Shown here one piece after another: positions 30,839 to 39,280 of a DNA stretch of 64,000 bases. The DNA is taken from the NCBI RefSeq assembly GCF_004127445.1, contig NZ_QEXM01000043.1, positions 248,001-312,000 of the forward strand, in the 5' to 3' direction. The stretch is from Streptomyces alfalfae. GTDB lineage: Bacteria > Actinomycetota > Actinomycetes > Streptomycetales > Streptomycetaceae. The notes under the pieces are model-generated. The model saw only the letters and a list, made by a program, of their open reading frames with translations. It was not told the origin of the DNA and did no database searches. The first letter of the stretch is position 1, and the number at the start of each line of letters is the position of its first letter. A program made the position numbers and the translations under genes.

Positions 30839-32106
30839 GCGTCGAAGCCGTGCGGAACCCGGCGCCGGGCGACGCCGAGGAACCGGTCCCCGGCGACCTG
30901 CGGATGGCCCGCGCCCTGTGGCCCGTGCTGCTCGCCTCCGCCGTGGGCCTGCTGCCGTTCACCGTGTTCAGCACCTACCTCGTGCCCATCGCCGACGACG
31001 CGGGCAGCAGCGTCGCCGCGATGGGCGGCCTGCGCGGACTCGGCGGCCTGGCCGCCCTGCTCGTCGGCACCGCCCTGGCCCCGTTCATCGACCGCGTCCC
31101 CAAGGAGTGGGCGGCGGCCGGCGCGCTCGTCGCGCTCGGCGTCTCTGCCGGGCTCGGCGCCGCCGGGGGCTTCGCCCTGTTCGCCGTGTTCTGCCTCCTC
31201 GTCGGCGCGAGCACCGCCGTGCTGAACCCGGCGCTCACCGCCGCCGCGGCCGACCGCTTCGGCTCCGGCAAGGCGGCCGGGCGCGCGGCCACCCTGGTGA
31301 CCGCGACGACGTCCATGACCGCCATGCTCGCGGCGCCGGTCATCGCGCTGCCCGCGCTGTTCTGGGGCTGGCAGGGCGACCTGCTCGCCGTGACGGCGCT
31401 GTCGCTGCTGCTGGCCGCGGTGTTCGTGGCCCGGCGCGGCAAGCGGCAGGAGACGGGGACGCCGCCCGGCGCGCCGCGCGTCGGCTACCTCGCCTCGTTC
31501 AGGGCGCTGGCGGCGGTGCGCGGCGTGCTGCCGCTGCTCCTCGTCGGCTTCCTGCGCACGGCCGTCTTCATGGGCTACCTGGCGTATCTGGCGGCCTTTT
31601 ACGAGGAGCGGTTCGACCTCGACGCCGGGCTCTTCACCCTCGTCTGGACGCTCAGCGGCGCCTCGTTCTTCGTCAGCAACCTGCTCACCGGGCGCGTCAC
31701 CAACTCCGCCGCCCCGCGCGTCACCACCGAGCGCCTGCTCGCCATCGGCCTGGTGGCGGCCCTGGTCTCCGTCGTGGGCTTCTACTTCACGCACTGGCTG
31801 CCGCTCGCCCTCGCCATGACCGCGCTGCACGCGGCGAGCCACGCGATCGTCGCCGCCTGCGTGGTCAGCCTCCTCGTACGGCGCTGCGGCACGGCGCTGC
31901 GCGGCTCCGCGCTGAGCCTGAACGCCGCGGGCCAGAGCCTCGGCGTCTTCGCCGGCGCGGCGCTCGGCGGCGCGGGCCTCGGCCTCGCCGGCTATCCCGG
32001 CACCGCCGTCGTGTTCGGCGCCCTGGTCGTCGCGGCGCTCGGCGCGGCCGTGCTGGTGCCGCGCGGGCGCGGGGGCGACGACGTGACACAGGCGGAGAGC
32101 ACGTGA
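30835..32106 (+). CDS. MFS transporter, probable metallophore exporter
   Basis: 423 residues with about 12 membrane segments and the usual two-half MFS layout: VLLASAVGLLPFTVFSTYLVPIADDAG (helix 1), a short loop with PFIDRVPKEW at the end of helix 2, and a second half starting FRALAAVRGVLPLLLVGFLRTAVFMGYLAYLAAFYEERF. The start GTG at 30835 and stop overlap both neighbours by GTGA. Encoded between biosynthetic-type genes and an ABC uptake system, it is best explained as exporter of the compound. The direction of transport is inferred. Confidence 0.8.
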   Translation: MSVEAVRNPAPGDAEEPVPGDLRMARALWPVLLASAVGLLPFTVFSTYLVPIADDAGSSVAAMGGLRGLGGLAALLVGTALAPFIDRVPKEWAAAGALVALGVSAGLGAAGGFALFAVFCLLVGASTAVLNPALTAAAADRFGSGKAAGRAATLVTATTSMTAMLAAPVIALPALFWGWQGDLLAVTALSLLLAAVFVARRGKRQETGTPPGAPRVGYLASFRALAAVRGVLPLLLVGFLRTAVFMGYLAYLAAFYEERFDLDAGLFTLVWTLSGASFFVSNLLTGRVTNSAAPRVTTERLLAIGLVAALVSVVGFYFTHWLPLALAMTALHAASHAIVAACVVSLLVRRCGTALRGSALSLNAAGQSLGVFAGAALGGAGLGLAGYPGTAVVFGALVVAALGAAVLVPRGRGGDDVTQAEST

Positions 32107-33200
32107 GCGCCGTCGCGGAGGCCCTTCCCGCGAAGCCGAGGACCGCGCTGCGGGAACGGCTCGCCTCGCCGAAGGTGCTCGTGCTGACCTGCGTCGCCCT
32201 CTTCCTGGTCCTCGTCGCGTCCGTCGTGGTCGCCATCGGCCTCGGCGCGGCCCTGGTGACGCCCGCGGAGACCGCCCGCTATCTGTGGGTGGCGCTCAGC
32301 GGCGGCTCCATCGCCGCCGACGAGATCACCACGTACCAGATCATCTGGCAGATCCGGACGCCGCGCGTGCTGCTCGCCGCGCTGGTGGGGGCCGGTCTCA
32401 GCGCGGTCGGCGTCGCCATCCAGGCGATGGTGCGCAACGCCCTGGCCGACCCCTTCGTCCTCGGCGTCTCCTCGGGCGCCTCGGTGGGCGCCGTCGGCGT
32501 GACGGTGACCGGGGGCCTGGCCGCGCTCGGCGTCTACGCCGTGTCCGCCGGGGCGTTCATCGGCGCGCTCGTCGCCTCGTTCCTCGTGTACGCGGCCTCG
32601 TCGAGCCGGGGCGCGCTCTCGCCGCTGCGGCTCGTCCTGACGGGTGTGGCCATGTCGCTCGGTTTCCAGGCCCTGATGAGCGTCATCATCTACTTCGCGC
32701 CGGACAGCGAGGCCACCGGGATGGTCCTGTACTGGACCATGGGCAGCTTCGGCGCCGCCAGTTGGGGCGCGCTACCCGTCGTCGCCGCCGTGGTCCTGCT
32801 CGGCCTCGCCGTCCTCCACCGGTACGGACGCGCCCTCGACGTCCTCGCGCTCGGCGACGAGACCGCGGCGAGCCTCGGGGTGAGCGCCGACCGGCACCGC
32901 AGGTCCCTGCTCGTGGTCGTCTCGCTGATCACCGGCGTGATGGTGGCGGTCAGCGGGGCGATCAGTTTCGTGGGGCTCGTCATGCCGCACCTGGTGCGCA
33001 TGGTCGTCGGCGCGGGCCACGCCCGGGTCCTCGCGGTCGCCCCGCTGGTCGGCGCGGTCTTCATGGTCTGGGTCGACCTGCTCTCCCGGACGGTGGTCGC
33101 CCCGCGCGAGCTGCCGCTCGGGGTCATCACCGCGCTCGTCGGGGTACCGGTGTTCATCACGCTGATGCGCCGCAAGGGCCATGTCTTCGGAGGGCGCTGA
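32103..33200 (+). CDS. FecCD-type metallophore ABC transporter permease
   Basis: 365 residues, ten predicted membrane helices. Family hallmarks seen: RTPRVLLAALVGAGLSAVGVAIQAMVRNALADPFVLGVSSGASVGA, LTGVAMSLGFQALMSVIIYFAP, MGSFGAASWGALP, and a C-terminal GAISFVGLVMPHLVRMVVGAGHARVLAVAPLVGA with the coupling helix region; it ends in GVPVFITLMRRKGHVFGGR. One permease gene is present, so the transporter is probably a homodimer of it. GTG start at 32103 overlaps the MFS stop. Confidence 0.93.
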   Translation: MSAVAEALPAKPRTALRERLASPKVLVLTCVALFLVLVASVVVAIGLGAALVTPAETARYLWVALSGGSIAADEITTYQIIWQIRTPRVLLAALVGAGLSAVGVAIQAMVRNALADPFVLGVSSGASVGAVGVTVTGGLAALGVYAVSAGAFIGALVASFLVYAASSSRGALSPLRLVLTGVAMSLGFQALMSVIIYFAPDSEATGMVLYWTMGSFGAASWGALPVVAAVVLLGLAVLHRYGRALDVLALGDETAASLGVSADRHRRSLLVVVSLITGVMVAVSGAISFVGLVMPHLVRMVVGAGHARVLAVAPLVGAVFMVWVDLLSRTVVAPRELPLGVITALVGVPVFITLMRRKGHVFGGR

Positions 33201-33201
33201 G

Positions 33202-33969
33202 ATGGACCTGCGCATCGACGGGCTCGGCGTCACCATCGACGGCAGGAGCCTGGTCCACGACCTGTCGCTCGACGTGGCCGACGGCGAGGTCGTCGGCCTG
33301 GTCGGCCCGAACGGCAGCGGCAAGTCGACGGCCCTGCGCTGCGTCTACCGCGCCCTGCGCCCGGCGGCCGGCGCCGTCCGCGTCGGCGGCGACGACATCA
33401 CCCGTCTGCCGATGCGCCGCAGCGCGCAACTCCTCGCCGCCATGACCCAGGACGGCGCCGTCGACCTCGACTTCACCGTGGAGGAGGTCGTGGCGCTCGG
33501 CCGGGCGCCCCACCAGCGGGGCAACCAGGCGCTGACCGGACGCGAGCGGGAGTTGTGCGCGGCGGCGATGGAACGGCTCAACCTCACCCACCTGGCCCGG
33601 CGCGGCATCCTCACCCTCTCCGGCGGGGAGCGCCAGCGCGTGCTGCTGGCCCGCGCCCTCGTCCAGGAACCGCGCGTCCTCGTGCTCGACGAGCCGACCA
33701 ACCACCTCGACATCCGCCACCAGGTGGAGATCCTCTCCCATCTGCGCGGCGCGGGCCCGACCGTCCTCGTCGTCCTGCACGACCTGAACCTCGCGGCGGC
33801 CGCCTGCGACCGCCTCGGCGTGCTCCACCAGGGGCGTCTGGTGGCCTCCGGGACCCCCAAGGACGTCCTGACCGAAGCGCTGGTCGCGGACGTCTTCGGC
33901 GTACGGGCGACCGTCGTGCCGCACCCCCTGACCGGCGACCCGCAGCTCCTGTACGCCCTCCACTCCTGA
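33202..33969 (+). CDS. FecE-type ABC transporter ATP-binding protein
   Basis: 255 residues. Walker A GPNGSGKST at ~36-44, Q-loop TQDGAVDLDFTVEEVVALGR, signature LSGGERQRVLLARAL at ~140-154, Walker B VLVLDEPTNHLDIRHQ, and switch His in VVLHDLNLAAAACDRLGVL. This is the FepC/FecE/BtuD subfamily that pairs with FecCD permeases. The ATG at 33202 is preferred to one at 33181 because GGAGGG is 8 bases upstream and the permease stop is at 33200. Confidence 0.93.
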   Translation: MDLRIDGLGVTIDGRSLVHDLSLDVADGEVVGLVGPNGSGKSTALRCVYRALRPAAGAVRVGGDDITRLPMRRSAQLLAAMTQDGAVDLDFTVEEVVALGRAPHQRGNQALTGRERELCAAAMERLNLTHLARRGILTLSGGERQRVLLARALVQEPRVLVLDEPTNHLDIRHQVEILSHLRGAGPTVLVVLHDLNLAAAACDRLGVLHQGRLVASGTPKDVLTEALVADVFGVRATVVPHPLTGDPQLLYALHS

Positions 33970-34010
33970 ACCACCGACCCGCACCACCTGCGAAAGGCAC
34001 CGAACTCCCC

Positions 34011-35009
34011 ATGTCCCACACCCGAACCATCGCCCTGGGGTCCGCGCTCGCGGCCACGCTGCTCATGAGCGGCTGCGGCGCCGAGGTCGAATCGGGCGGC
34101 GACGCCAAGGCCGCCGAGAAGGTCACCGTCAAGAGATGCGGCGAGCCCGTCTCCTACCGCGTGCCGGAGCGTGCCGTGGCCTACGAGGGGGGCAGCGCCG
34201 ACAAGCTGTTCAGCCTCGGCCTGACCAAGCACGTGGCGGGTTACGTGATGCCGCCCGCCAACCCGCCGGTGAGCGAGTCGCCCTGGGCGTCGGAGTACGC
34301 CAAGGTGAAGATGCTCAGCGACGACCTGCTCAACAAGGAACTCGTCGTCGAGGCCAAGTCCGACTTCGTCGTGGCCGGATGGAACTCCGGCTTCAGCGAC
34401 CAGCGCGGCATCACCCCGAAGATCCTGGACAAGCTCGGCATCCAGAGCTTCATGCACACCGAGAGCTGCTTCAACTACCCGAAGTACCCGCAGAAGGTCA
34501 CGCCGTTCGACGCGCTGTACAGCGACCTGGAGCGGCTCGGCAAGATCTTCCGGGTCGAGAAGAAGGCCGAGCGGGTGGTCGACGGTCTGAAGAAGCGCGT
34601 GGCGGCCGTCGAGGAGAAGGCGCCCGCGGGCGGTGACCCGGCGCCGGTCTTCCTCTACGACTCCGGCACCGACCAGCCGTTCACCGCGGGCAGCCAGGTG
34701 CCGCCCAACGACATCATCAAGGCGGCGGGCGGCAGGAACATCTTCGACGGGCTCGACGAGCGCTGGACCCAGGTCAACTGGGAGGCCGTCACCAAGGCCG
34801 AGCCCGAGGTCGTCATCATCTTCGACTACGGCGACCAGCCCGCGAAGAAGAAGATCGAGTTCCTGAAGAAGTCCCCGCACACCAAGGAGCTGCCGGCCGT
34901 GCGGAAGAACAACTTCTTCGTGCTCGACTACAACGAGGGCATCAGCGGGCCCCGCAACATCGACGGCCTGGAGAAGTTCGGGAAGTACCTGCGGGAGCTG
35001 AAGCGCTGA
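34011..35009 (+). CDS. Metallophore-binding lipoprotein of the ABC transporter
   Basis: 332 residues. Lipobox LLMSGC places the lipidated cysteine at residue 22. The mature protein is a FecB/TroA-fold (class III) binding protein: VPERAVAYEGGSADKLFSLGLTKHVAGYV, KMLSDDLLNKELVVEAKSDFVVAG and IFRVEKKAERVVDGLKKRVAAVEE, with an IIKAAGGRNIFDGLDERW block typical of siderophore and B12 binders. Met, Ser, Asn and Cys residues occur in the cleft region (MHTESCFNYPKYP). It ends the putative metallophore operon. A 42-bp gap separates it from the ATPase. Confidence 0.9.
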   Translation: MSHTRTIALGSALAATLLMSGCGAEVESGGDAKAAEKVTVKRCGEPVSYRVPERAVAYEGGSADKLFSLGLTKHVAGYVMPPANPPVSESPWASEYAKVKMLSDDLLNKELVVEAKSDFVVAGWNSGFSDQRGITPKILDKLGIQSFMHTESCFNYPKYPQKVTPFDALYSDLERLGKIFRVEKKAERVVDGLKKRVAAVEEKAPAGGDPAPVFLYDSGTDQPFTAGSQVPPNDIIKAAGGRNIFDGLDERWTQVNWEAVTKAEPEVVIIFDYGDQPAKKKIEFLKKSPHTKELPAVRKNNFFVLDYNEGISGPRNIDGLEKFGKYLRELKR

Positions 35010-35073
35010 CCCCGCCCGGACCCAGCCGAAAAGGCGCCACCCCTCCAGCCGGCCTGATCCGAACGACAGGCTC

Positions 35074-35937
35074 CTAGCCCGCGAACGCCGTGCCCGGCAT
35101 CCCCTGGCCCGCGTCCGGCAGCACGAGCACCGAGCCCGCCAGCGGGTGCGGGCGCTCCTGGCCGACGCGGGCCGTGGTGATGTAGAGGTCGCGCAGGCCG
35201 GGGCCGCCGAAGGCGCAGGCGGTGGGGCGGGGCACCGGCAGCTCGACGGTCAGGTCGAGCCGTCCGTCGGGGGTGTACCTGCGGACGGCGCCGCCGTTCC
35301 ACAGGGCCACCCACACGCAGCCCTCCGCGTCGACGGTGAGGCCGTCGGGGTCGCCCGCCCCGTCCTCCTCGATCACCGCGAACGGGCGTCGGCCGCGGGC
35401 GGTCCGGCCGTCGAAGTCGAGGACGTCGACGCGCCGCGTCGGGCTGTCCACGTAGTACATGAGCCGCCCGTCGGGGCTCCAGCCCGTGCCGTTGCTGACC
35501 GCCACGTCGCCGGTGCCCGCGCCCTGGTCGGCGGTGGTCCCGTCCGGGTCGACGCGGGTGAGGCCGCCGCCGCCCGGCGCCTCGTCGTAGCGCATGGCGC
35601 CCGCCCAGAGCGAGCCGTCCGGCGCCACCGCCGCGTCGTTGCCGCGCCGCCCCGGCACCGGGTCGCGCACCAGCCACGAGAAGGTGGAGCCGCCCGGCCC
35701 GTACAGCCCGACGCCGTCGCGGAGGTTCACCACGAGGCCGCCGCCCGCGCGGGGCTTCGCGGCGCCGACGTGCTGCCCGGTGGCCATGACCGTGCGGCGG
35801 CCGTCCGCGGGGTCGTAGGTGTGCACGCGCGAGCCGAGGATGTCGACCCAGATCAGCCGCCCGGCGGCCGGGTCCCAGGTGGGCCCCTCGCCGAGCTGCG
35901 CCTCCGCCCGCACCGCGACCTCGTAGGCGGTGTTCAC
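35074..35937 (-). CDS. SMP-30/gluconolactonase family lactonase
   Basis: 287 residues forming a six-bladed propeller: QLGEGPTWDPAAGRLIWVDILGSRVH opens with the metal-ligand Glu; PGRRGNDAAVAPDGSLWAGAM supplies Asn, AVSNGTGWSPDGRLMYYVDSPTRRV another Asn, and AGDPDGLTVDAEGCVWVALWNGGAVRRY the catalytic Asp. The role is hydrolysis of aldono-lactones made by sugar dehydrogenases. GTG start at 35937 overlaps the IclR regulator stop (GTGA), so the two are co-translated, with the lactonase acting in the same catabolic route as the divergent dehydratase. Confidence 0.9.
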   Translation of the reverse strand: MNTAYEVAVRAEAQLGEGPTWDPAAGRLIWVDILGSRVHTYDPADGRRTVMATGQHVGAAKPRAGGGLVVNLRDGVGLYGPGGSTFSWLVRDPVPGRRGNDAAVAPDGSLWAGAMRYDEAPGGGGLTRVDPDGTTADQGAGTGDVAVSNGTGWSPDGRLMYYVDSPTRRVDVLDFDGRTARGRRPFAVIEEDGAGDPDGLTVDAEGCVWVALWNGGAVRRYTPDGRLDLTVELPVPRPTACAFGGPGLRDLYITTARVGQERPHPLAGSVLVLPDAGQGMPGTAFAG

Positions 35938-36704
35938 CGCGCCTCCCGGTGGCCGAGGCGGACGGACAGGTCACCGGCGCCCTTGGCGGCGAGCTCGGCC
36001 AGTTCCCGCTCGCGCTCCTCGCTCCAGCGGATCATCGGCACGGAGATGGAGAGCGCCGCCACGACCCGGCCCGCGCTGTCCCGCACCGGCGCCGCCACGC
36101 AGCTCACGTCCGGGTTGGACTCCCGGTGCTCGACCGCGACGCCCCGCTCGCGGATCTCGGCGAGCGCGGCGAGCAGCTCGTCGGGGTCGGTGATGCTGTC
36201 CGGCGTCATCGCGGCGAACTCCCGGCCGCGCAGCCGCGCTTCGAGCTCCGGCTCCGGCAGCGAGGCGAGGAGCATCTTGCCGACCGAGGTGCAGTGCGCG
36301 GGCAGACGGCGGCCCGCCGCGGAGACCATGCGCACGGCGTGCGTGGAGTCGACCTTGGCGATGTAGATGACGTCCGTGTCCTCCAGGATGGCGACGTGGA
36401 CGGTCTCGTCGCAGGTCTCGGCGACCTCACGGGCCATCTGCTGCCCCTCGGCCGCGAGGTCGAGCTGTTCCGCGTACCTGCTGCCGAGCTGGTAGGTGCG
36501 CACGCCGAGGCGGTAGCGGCCCGGCTGGTCCGGTATCTGGACGAGGTAGGAGCGGGCGGCCAGGGTGGTGAGCAGTTCGTGCACGGTGGTGCGCGGCAGC
36601 TGGAGCCTGCGGGTCACCTCGGGCGCGGAGAACGTCCCGTCGCCCTCCAGGAAGAGTTCGAGTATGTCCAGCGACCTGGTCACCGCGGGCACAAGTCGTC
36701 CCAT
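35934..36704 (-). CDS. IclR-family transcriptional regulator
   Basis: 256 residues. The N-terminal winged helix (VTRSLDILELFLEGDGTFSAPEVTRRLQLPRTTVHELLTTLAARSYLVQ) is followed by the IclR effector domain: TYQLGSRYAEQLDLAAEGQQMAREVAETCDETVHVAILEDTDVIYIAKVDS and GRRLPAHCTSVGKMLLASL. The ATG at 36704 is chosen by GGAAGG 8 bases upstream and the RSLDILELF spacing. Its own promoter (TTGCGC 36794-36789, N18, TAACCT 36770-36765) is followed by two copies of the 17-bp motif, so it is probably autoregulated. It is the best candidate regulator of the sugar island. Confidence 0.92.
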   Translation of the reverse strand: MGRLVPAVTRSLDILELFLEGDGTFSAPEVTRRLQLPRTTVHELLTTLAARSYLVQIPDQPGRYRLGVRTYQLGSRYAEQLDLAAEGQQMAREVAETCDETVHVAILEDTDVIYIAKVDSTHAVRMVSAAGRRLPAHCTSVGKMLLASLPEPELEARLRGREFAAMTPDSITDPDELLAALAEIRERGVAVEHRESNPDVSCVAAPVRDSAGRVVAALSISVPMIRWSEERERELAELAAKGAGDLSVRLGHREAR

Positions 36705-36726
36705 TGATCGGCCTTCCCACCCTGCG

Positions 36727-36762
36727 CGTCCGAAACTTCGGTCGCTGATCGGTATGACGAAC
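36727..36762 (-). promoter_or_regulatory. Tandem IclR-type operators at the iclR promoter
   Basis: Minus strand: GTTCGTCATACCGATCA (36762-36746) and, 19 bp further down, the weaker GACCGAAGTTTCGGACG (36743-36727). Both lie between the -10 (TAACCT, 36770-36765) and the start codon at 36704. Confidence 0.6.
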
Positions 36763-36876
36763 ACAGGTTAGGCACGGCGTCGTTCGCGGCGCAATGGCCG
36801 CCCGGTCGCGGGGCGGGGGTCACGGAGGGCGGCGGGGCGCACGTCGGCGCCCCGCAAGACCGTTCAGCCATACCCA

Positions 36877-36944
36877 TTGACACGTTCCGGCCACCGTGAT
36901 TACCGTCACGCCAACATTTCGAACGTGTGACGAAATACCGAACA
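36877..36944 (+). promoter_or_regulatory. Promoter and tandem operators of the dehydratase operon
   Basis: TTGACA (36877-36882), 18 bp, TACCGT (36901-36906) is a strong housekeeping promoter. Directly below are two partial motif copies ending ATTTCGAACG (36909-36925) and ATACCGAACA (36928-36944), again offset by exactly 19 bp. A bound repressor would block the transcription start and early elongation. Confidence 0.65.
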
Positions 36945-36962
36945 AGTCAAGGGGCAACTGCC

Positions 36963-38129
36963 TTGCGTATCACGGGAATCAGCACGCATGTCGTCGGAAC
37001 GCCCTGGCGTAACCTCACCTACGTCCAGGTGCACACCGACGAGGGACTGACCGGGATCGGTGAGACCCGCATGCTCGGGCACACCGACGCGCTCATCGGC
37101 TACCTCCGCGAGGCGGAGGCCAACCACATCAAGGGATCCGACCCGTTCGCGGCCGAGGACCTGGTCCGCAGGATGAAGTACGGCGACTACGGCCGGGCCG
37201 GCGAGATCGTGATGTCCGGCATCGCGGTCATCGAGATGGCCTGCTGGGACATCAAGGGCAAGGCCCTCGGCGTCCCCGTCTGGCAGCTCCTCGGCGGCAA
37301 GGTCACCGACCGCGTCAAGGCCTACGCCAACGGCTGGTACACCACCGAGCGCACCCCGGAGGCGTACCACAAGGCGGCCAAGGGCGTCATGGAGCGCGGT
37401 TACCGCGCCCTGAAGATCGACCCCTTCGGCACCGGGCACTACGAACTCGACCACGAGCAGAGCCGGTACGCGGTCTCCCTGATCGAGGCCGTGCGGGACG
37501 CGATCGGCCCCGAGGCCGAGCTGATGCTGGAGATGCACGGCCGGTTCGCGCCGAGCACCGCGATCCGCCTCGCCCGCGACCTCGCGCCGTTCCGCCCCGC
37601 GTGGCTGGAGGAGCCGGTGCCGCCGGAGAACCTCAAGGCCCTGGAGAAGGTCGCCGCCAAGGTGGACATGCCGGTCGCCACGGGTGAGCGCATCCACGAC
37701 CGCATCGAGTTCCGCGAGCTGTTCGAGAGTCAGGCCGTCGACATCATCCAGCCCGACGTCGGCCACATCGGCGGCATCTGGGAGACCCGCAAGCTGGCGG
37801 CCACCGCCGAGACGCACTACATGCTCGTGGCCCCGCACAACGTGGGCGGCCCGGTCCTGACCGCGGCCTCGCTCCAGGTCGGCTTCACCGCGCCGAACTT
37901 CAAGATCCTTGAACACTTCAACGACTTCGCCGACGCGGACATCAAGAAGGTCGTCAAGGGCGCGCCGCAGGTGGACCCGGAGACCGGGTGCTTCGAGCTG
38001 TCCCACGCGCCGGGCCTCGGCGTCGAGCTCGACACGGACGCCGCGGCGGAGTTCCCGCAGCAGCAGGCCCGGTTCGACCTGTGGGCCGAGGGCTGGGAGA
38101 AGCGGTCGCCGGGCGGGGCCGAGGGGTGA
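36963..38129 (+). CDS. Acid-sugar dehydratase of the enolase superfamily (galactonate/mannonate dehydratase-like)
   Basis: 388 residues. The capping domain starts LRITGISTHVVGTPWRNLTYVQVHTDEGLTGIGETR. The barrel has YRALKIDPFG, LMLEMHGRFAPSTAIRLAR, AWLEEPVPPENL, PVATGERIHDRIEF, IIQPDVGHIGGI and APHNVGGPVLT. HGR, EEP, GER and APH blocks are those of D-galactonate and D-mannonate dehydratases, which turn aldonates into 2-keto-3-deoxy acids. The start is TTG at 36963 with AAGGGG 8 bases upstream; a GTG at 36927 would place the operator inside the gene. GTGA overlap with the dehydrogenase. Confidence 0.88.
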   Translation: MRITGISTHVVGTPWRNLTYVQVHTDEGLTGIGETRMLGHTDALIGYLREAEANHIKGSDPFAAEDLVRRMKYGDYGRAGEIVMSGIAVIEMACWDIKGKALGVPVWQLLGGKVTDRVKAYANGWYTTERTPEAYHKAAKGVMERGYRALKIDPFGTGHYELDHEQSRYAVSLIEAVRDAIGPEAELMLEMHGRFAPSTAIRLARDLAPFRPAWLEEPVPPENLKALEKVAAKVDMPVATGERIHDRIEFRELFESQAVDIIQPDVGHIGGIWETRKLAATAETHYMLVAPHNVGGPVLTAASLQVGFTAPNFKILEHFNDFADADIKKVVKGAPQVDPETGCFELSHAPGLGVELDTDAAAEFPQQQARFDLWAEGWEKRSPGGAEG

Positions 38130-39154
38130 GCGACGGGACGGCGAACAGCCGCGCGGTCGTCGTCGAGCGCCCCGGCGAGCACCGCCTGGTCACCGGGGAC
38201 GTCCCGGAGCCCGGCCCCGGCGAGGTCCTCGTCCGGGTGGCGGCCGCCGGGATCTGCATGAGCGACCGCGAGGTGTACGACGGCCACCGCGACGCGGCCT
38301 ACGTGCGCTACCCGGTGATCCCGGGCCACGAGTGGTCGGGGACCGTGGCCGCCGTGGGCGCGGGCGTCGATCCCGCGCTCGTCGGCCGCAGGACCGTCGC
38401 CGAGGGGTTCCGGGCGTGCGGCGGCTGCGAGCGCTGCCGGTGCGGGGAGACCAGCCTGTGCGCCGGGGGCTACGCGGAGACGGGGTTCACCGAGCCCGGC
38501 GCCTTCGCGGACCACCTCACCGTGCCCGCCCGGCTGCTGCATCCACTGCGGGACGACGCCGACCTGCGGGCGGCCGCCCTGCTCGAACCCTCGGCGGTGA
38601 TCGCCGCGGCCGTGCGCGCGGGGCTGCCCCGGCCCGGTGAGCGGGTCGCGGTGGTCGGCGCGGGGACGCTGGGGCTGCTCGCCGTCCAGCTGCTCGCGGC
38701 GTCCAGCCCCGCCGAGCTGGTGGTCGTCGACCCCCGGGCCGCCCGGGGCGATCAGGCCCGGGTGTTCGGGGCGACGGACGCCCTGTCGCCCGAGGAGGCG
38801 GCCGCCGGCGCCGGCGGCTTCGACCTGGTCGTCGAGACCGCGGGGGCGCCGACCACGGCCGCCTCGTCCTGCCTGCTCGCGCGCAGGGGCGGGCGGGTCG
38901 TGCTCACCGGGATGTTCGCGGCCGGGGCCGTGGGCATCGACCCCGTCCATCTGTCGCTCAGCCAGCTGGAGGTGCGGTCCGTCTTCGGGGCGCCGTCCTC
39001 CGCCTGGTCCGACGCGGTGCGGGCCTTCGGCCTCGGGCTGCTCGACCCCGCCCCGCTGATCACCCATGAGCTGCCGCTCGAACGGTTCGGGGAGGCCGTC
39101 GCCCTGGTCGGCTCGGGCGACCCGAAGGTCGGGAAGGTGCTGTTGGCGCCCTGA
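38126..39154 (+). CDS. Zinc-dependent medium-chain alcohol/sugar dehydrogenase
   Basis: 342 residues, MDR superfamily. AAAGICMSDREVYDGH supplies the catalytic zinc Cys, PVIPGHEWSGTVAAVG the His-Glu, and CGGCERCRCGETSLC the four structural-zinc cysteines. The coenzyme Rossmann motif is VAVVGAGTLGLLAVQLL (GxGxxG). PEPGPGEVLVRVAAAG is the typical N-terminal block. Likely oxidises a sugar at C1, or a keto-deoxy intermediate, in the same pathway as the dehydratase. Start GTG at 38126 overlaps the upstream stop. Confidence 0.88.
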   Translation: MSDGTANSRAVVVERPGEHRLVTGDVPEPGPGEVLVRVAAAGICMSDREVYDGHRDAAYVRYPVIPGHEWSGTVAAVGAGVDPALVGRRTVAEGFRACGGCERCRCGETSLCAGGYAETGFTEPGAFADHLTVPARLLHPLRDDADLRAAALLEPSAVIAAAVRAGLPRPGERVAVVGAGTLGLLAVQLLAASSPAELVVVDPRAARGDQARVFGATDALSPEEAAAGAGGFDLVVETAGAPTTAASSCLLARRGGRVVLTGMFAAGAVGIDPVHLSLSQLEVRSVFGAPSSAWSDAVRAFGLGLLDPAPLITHELPLERFGEAVALVGSGDPKVGKVLLAP

Positions 39155-39233
39155 CGCTCCGCCGTGCTCCGCCGCGGGCCGGTCGCGCCCGTGGCGGAGC
39201 CGCCGATGACCACACAGCCCCGTACCCCTTCGG

Positions 39234-39269
39234 GGCGTTCCCGCCGAACCCTGTTCGTGATACCGAACC
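39234..39269 (+). promoter_or_regulatory. IclR-type operator above the sugar transporter operon
   Basis: GTTCGTGATACCGAACC at 39253-39269 is an inverted repeat (GTTCG-N6-CGAAC) and matches the shared motif at 16 of 17 positions. A half site, GCCGAACC, lies 19 bp upstream (39243-39250). The pair sits just before the GTG at 39281 in an intergenic gap of 126 bp. Confidence 0.6.
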
Positions 39270-39280
39270 ATTGGAGTACC

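Noticed and set aside
28757..35009. Assignment of the cluster as EDDS, staphyloferrin B or staphylopine biosynthesis
   Set aside because: The partner genes of those pathways (SbnB-like dehydrogenase, NIS synthetases, nicotianamine synthase-like enzyme) are not present; only the first-step logic and the Zur control are similar.
36927..36962. GTG at 36927 as the start of the dehydratase
   Set aside because: It would put a promoter-proximal operator inside the coding region and lacks a ribosome site; TTG at 36963 has AAGGGG at good spacing and fits the family start.
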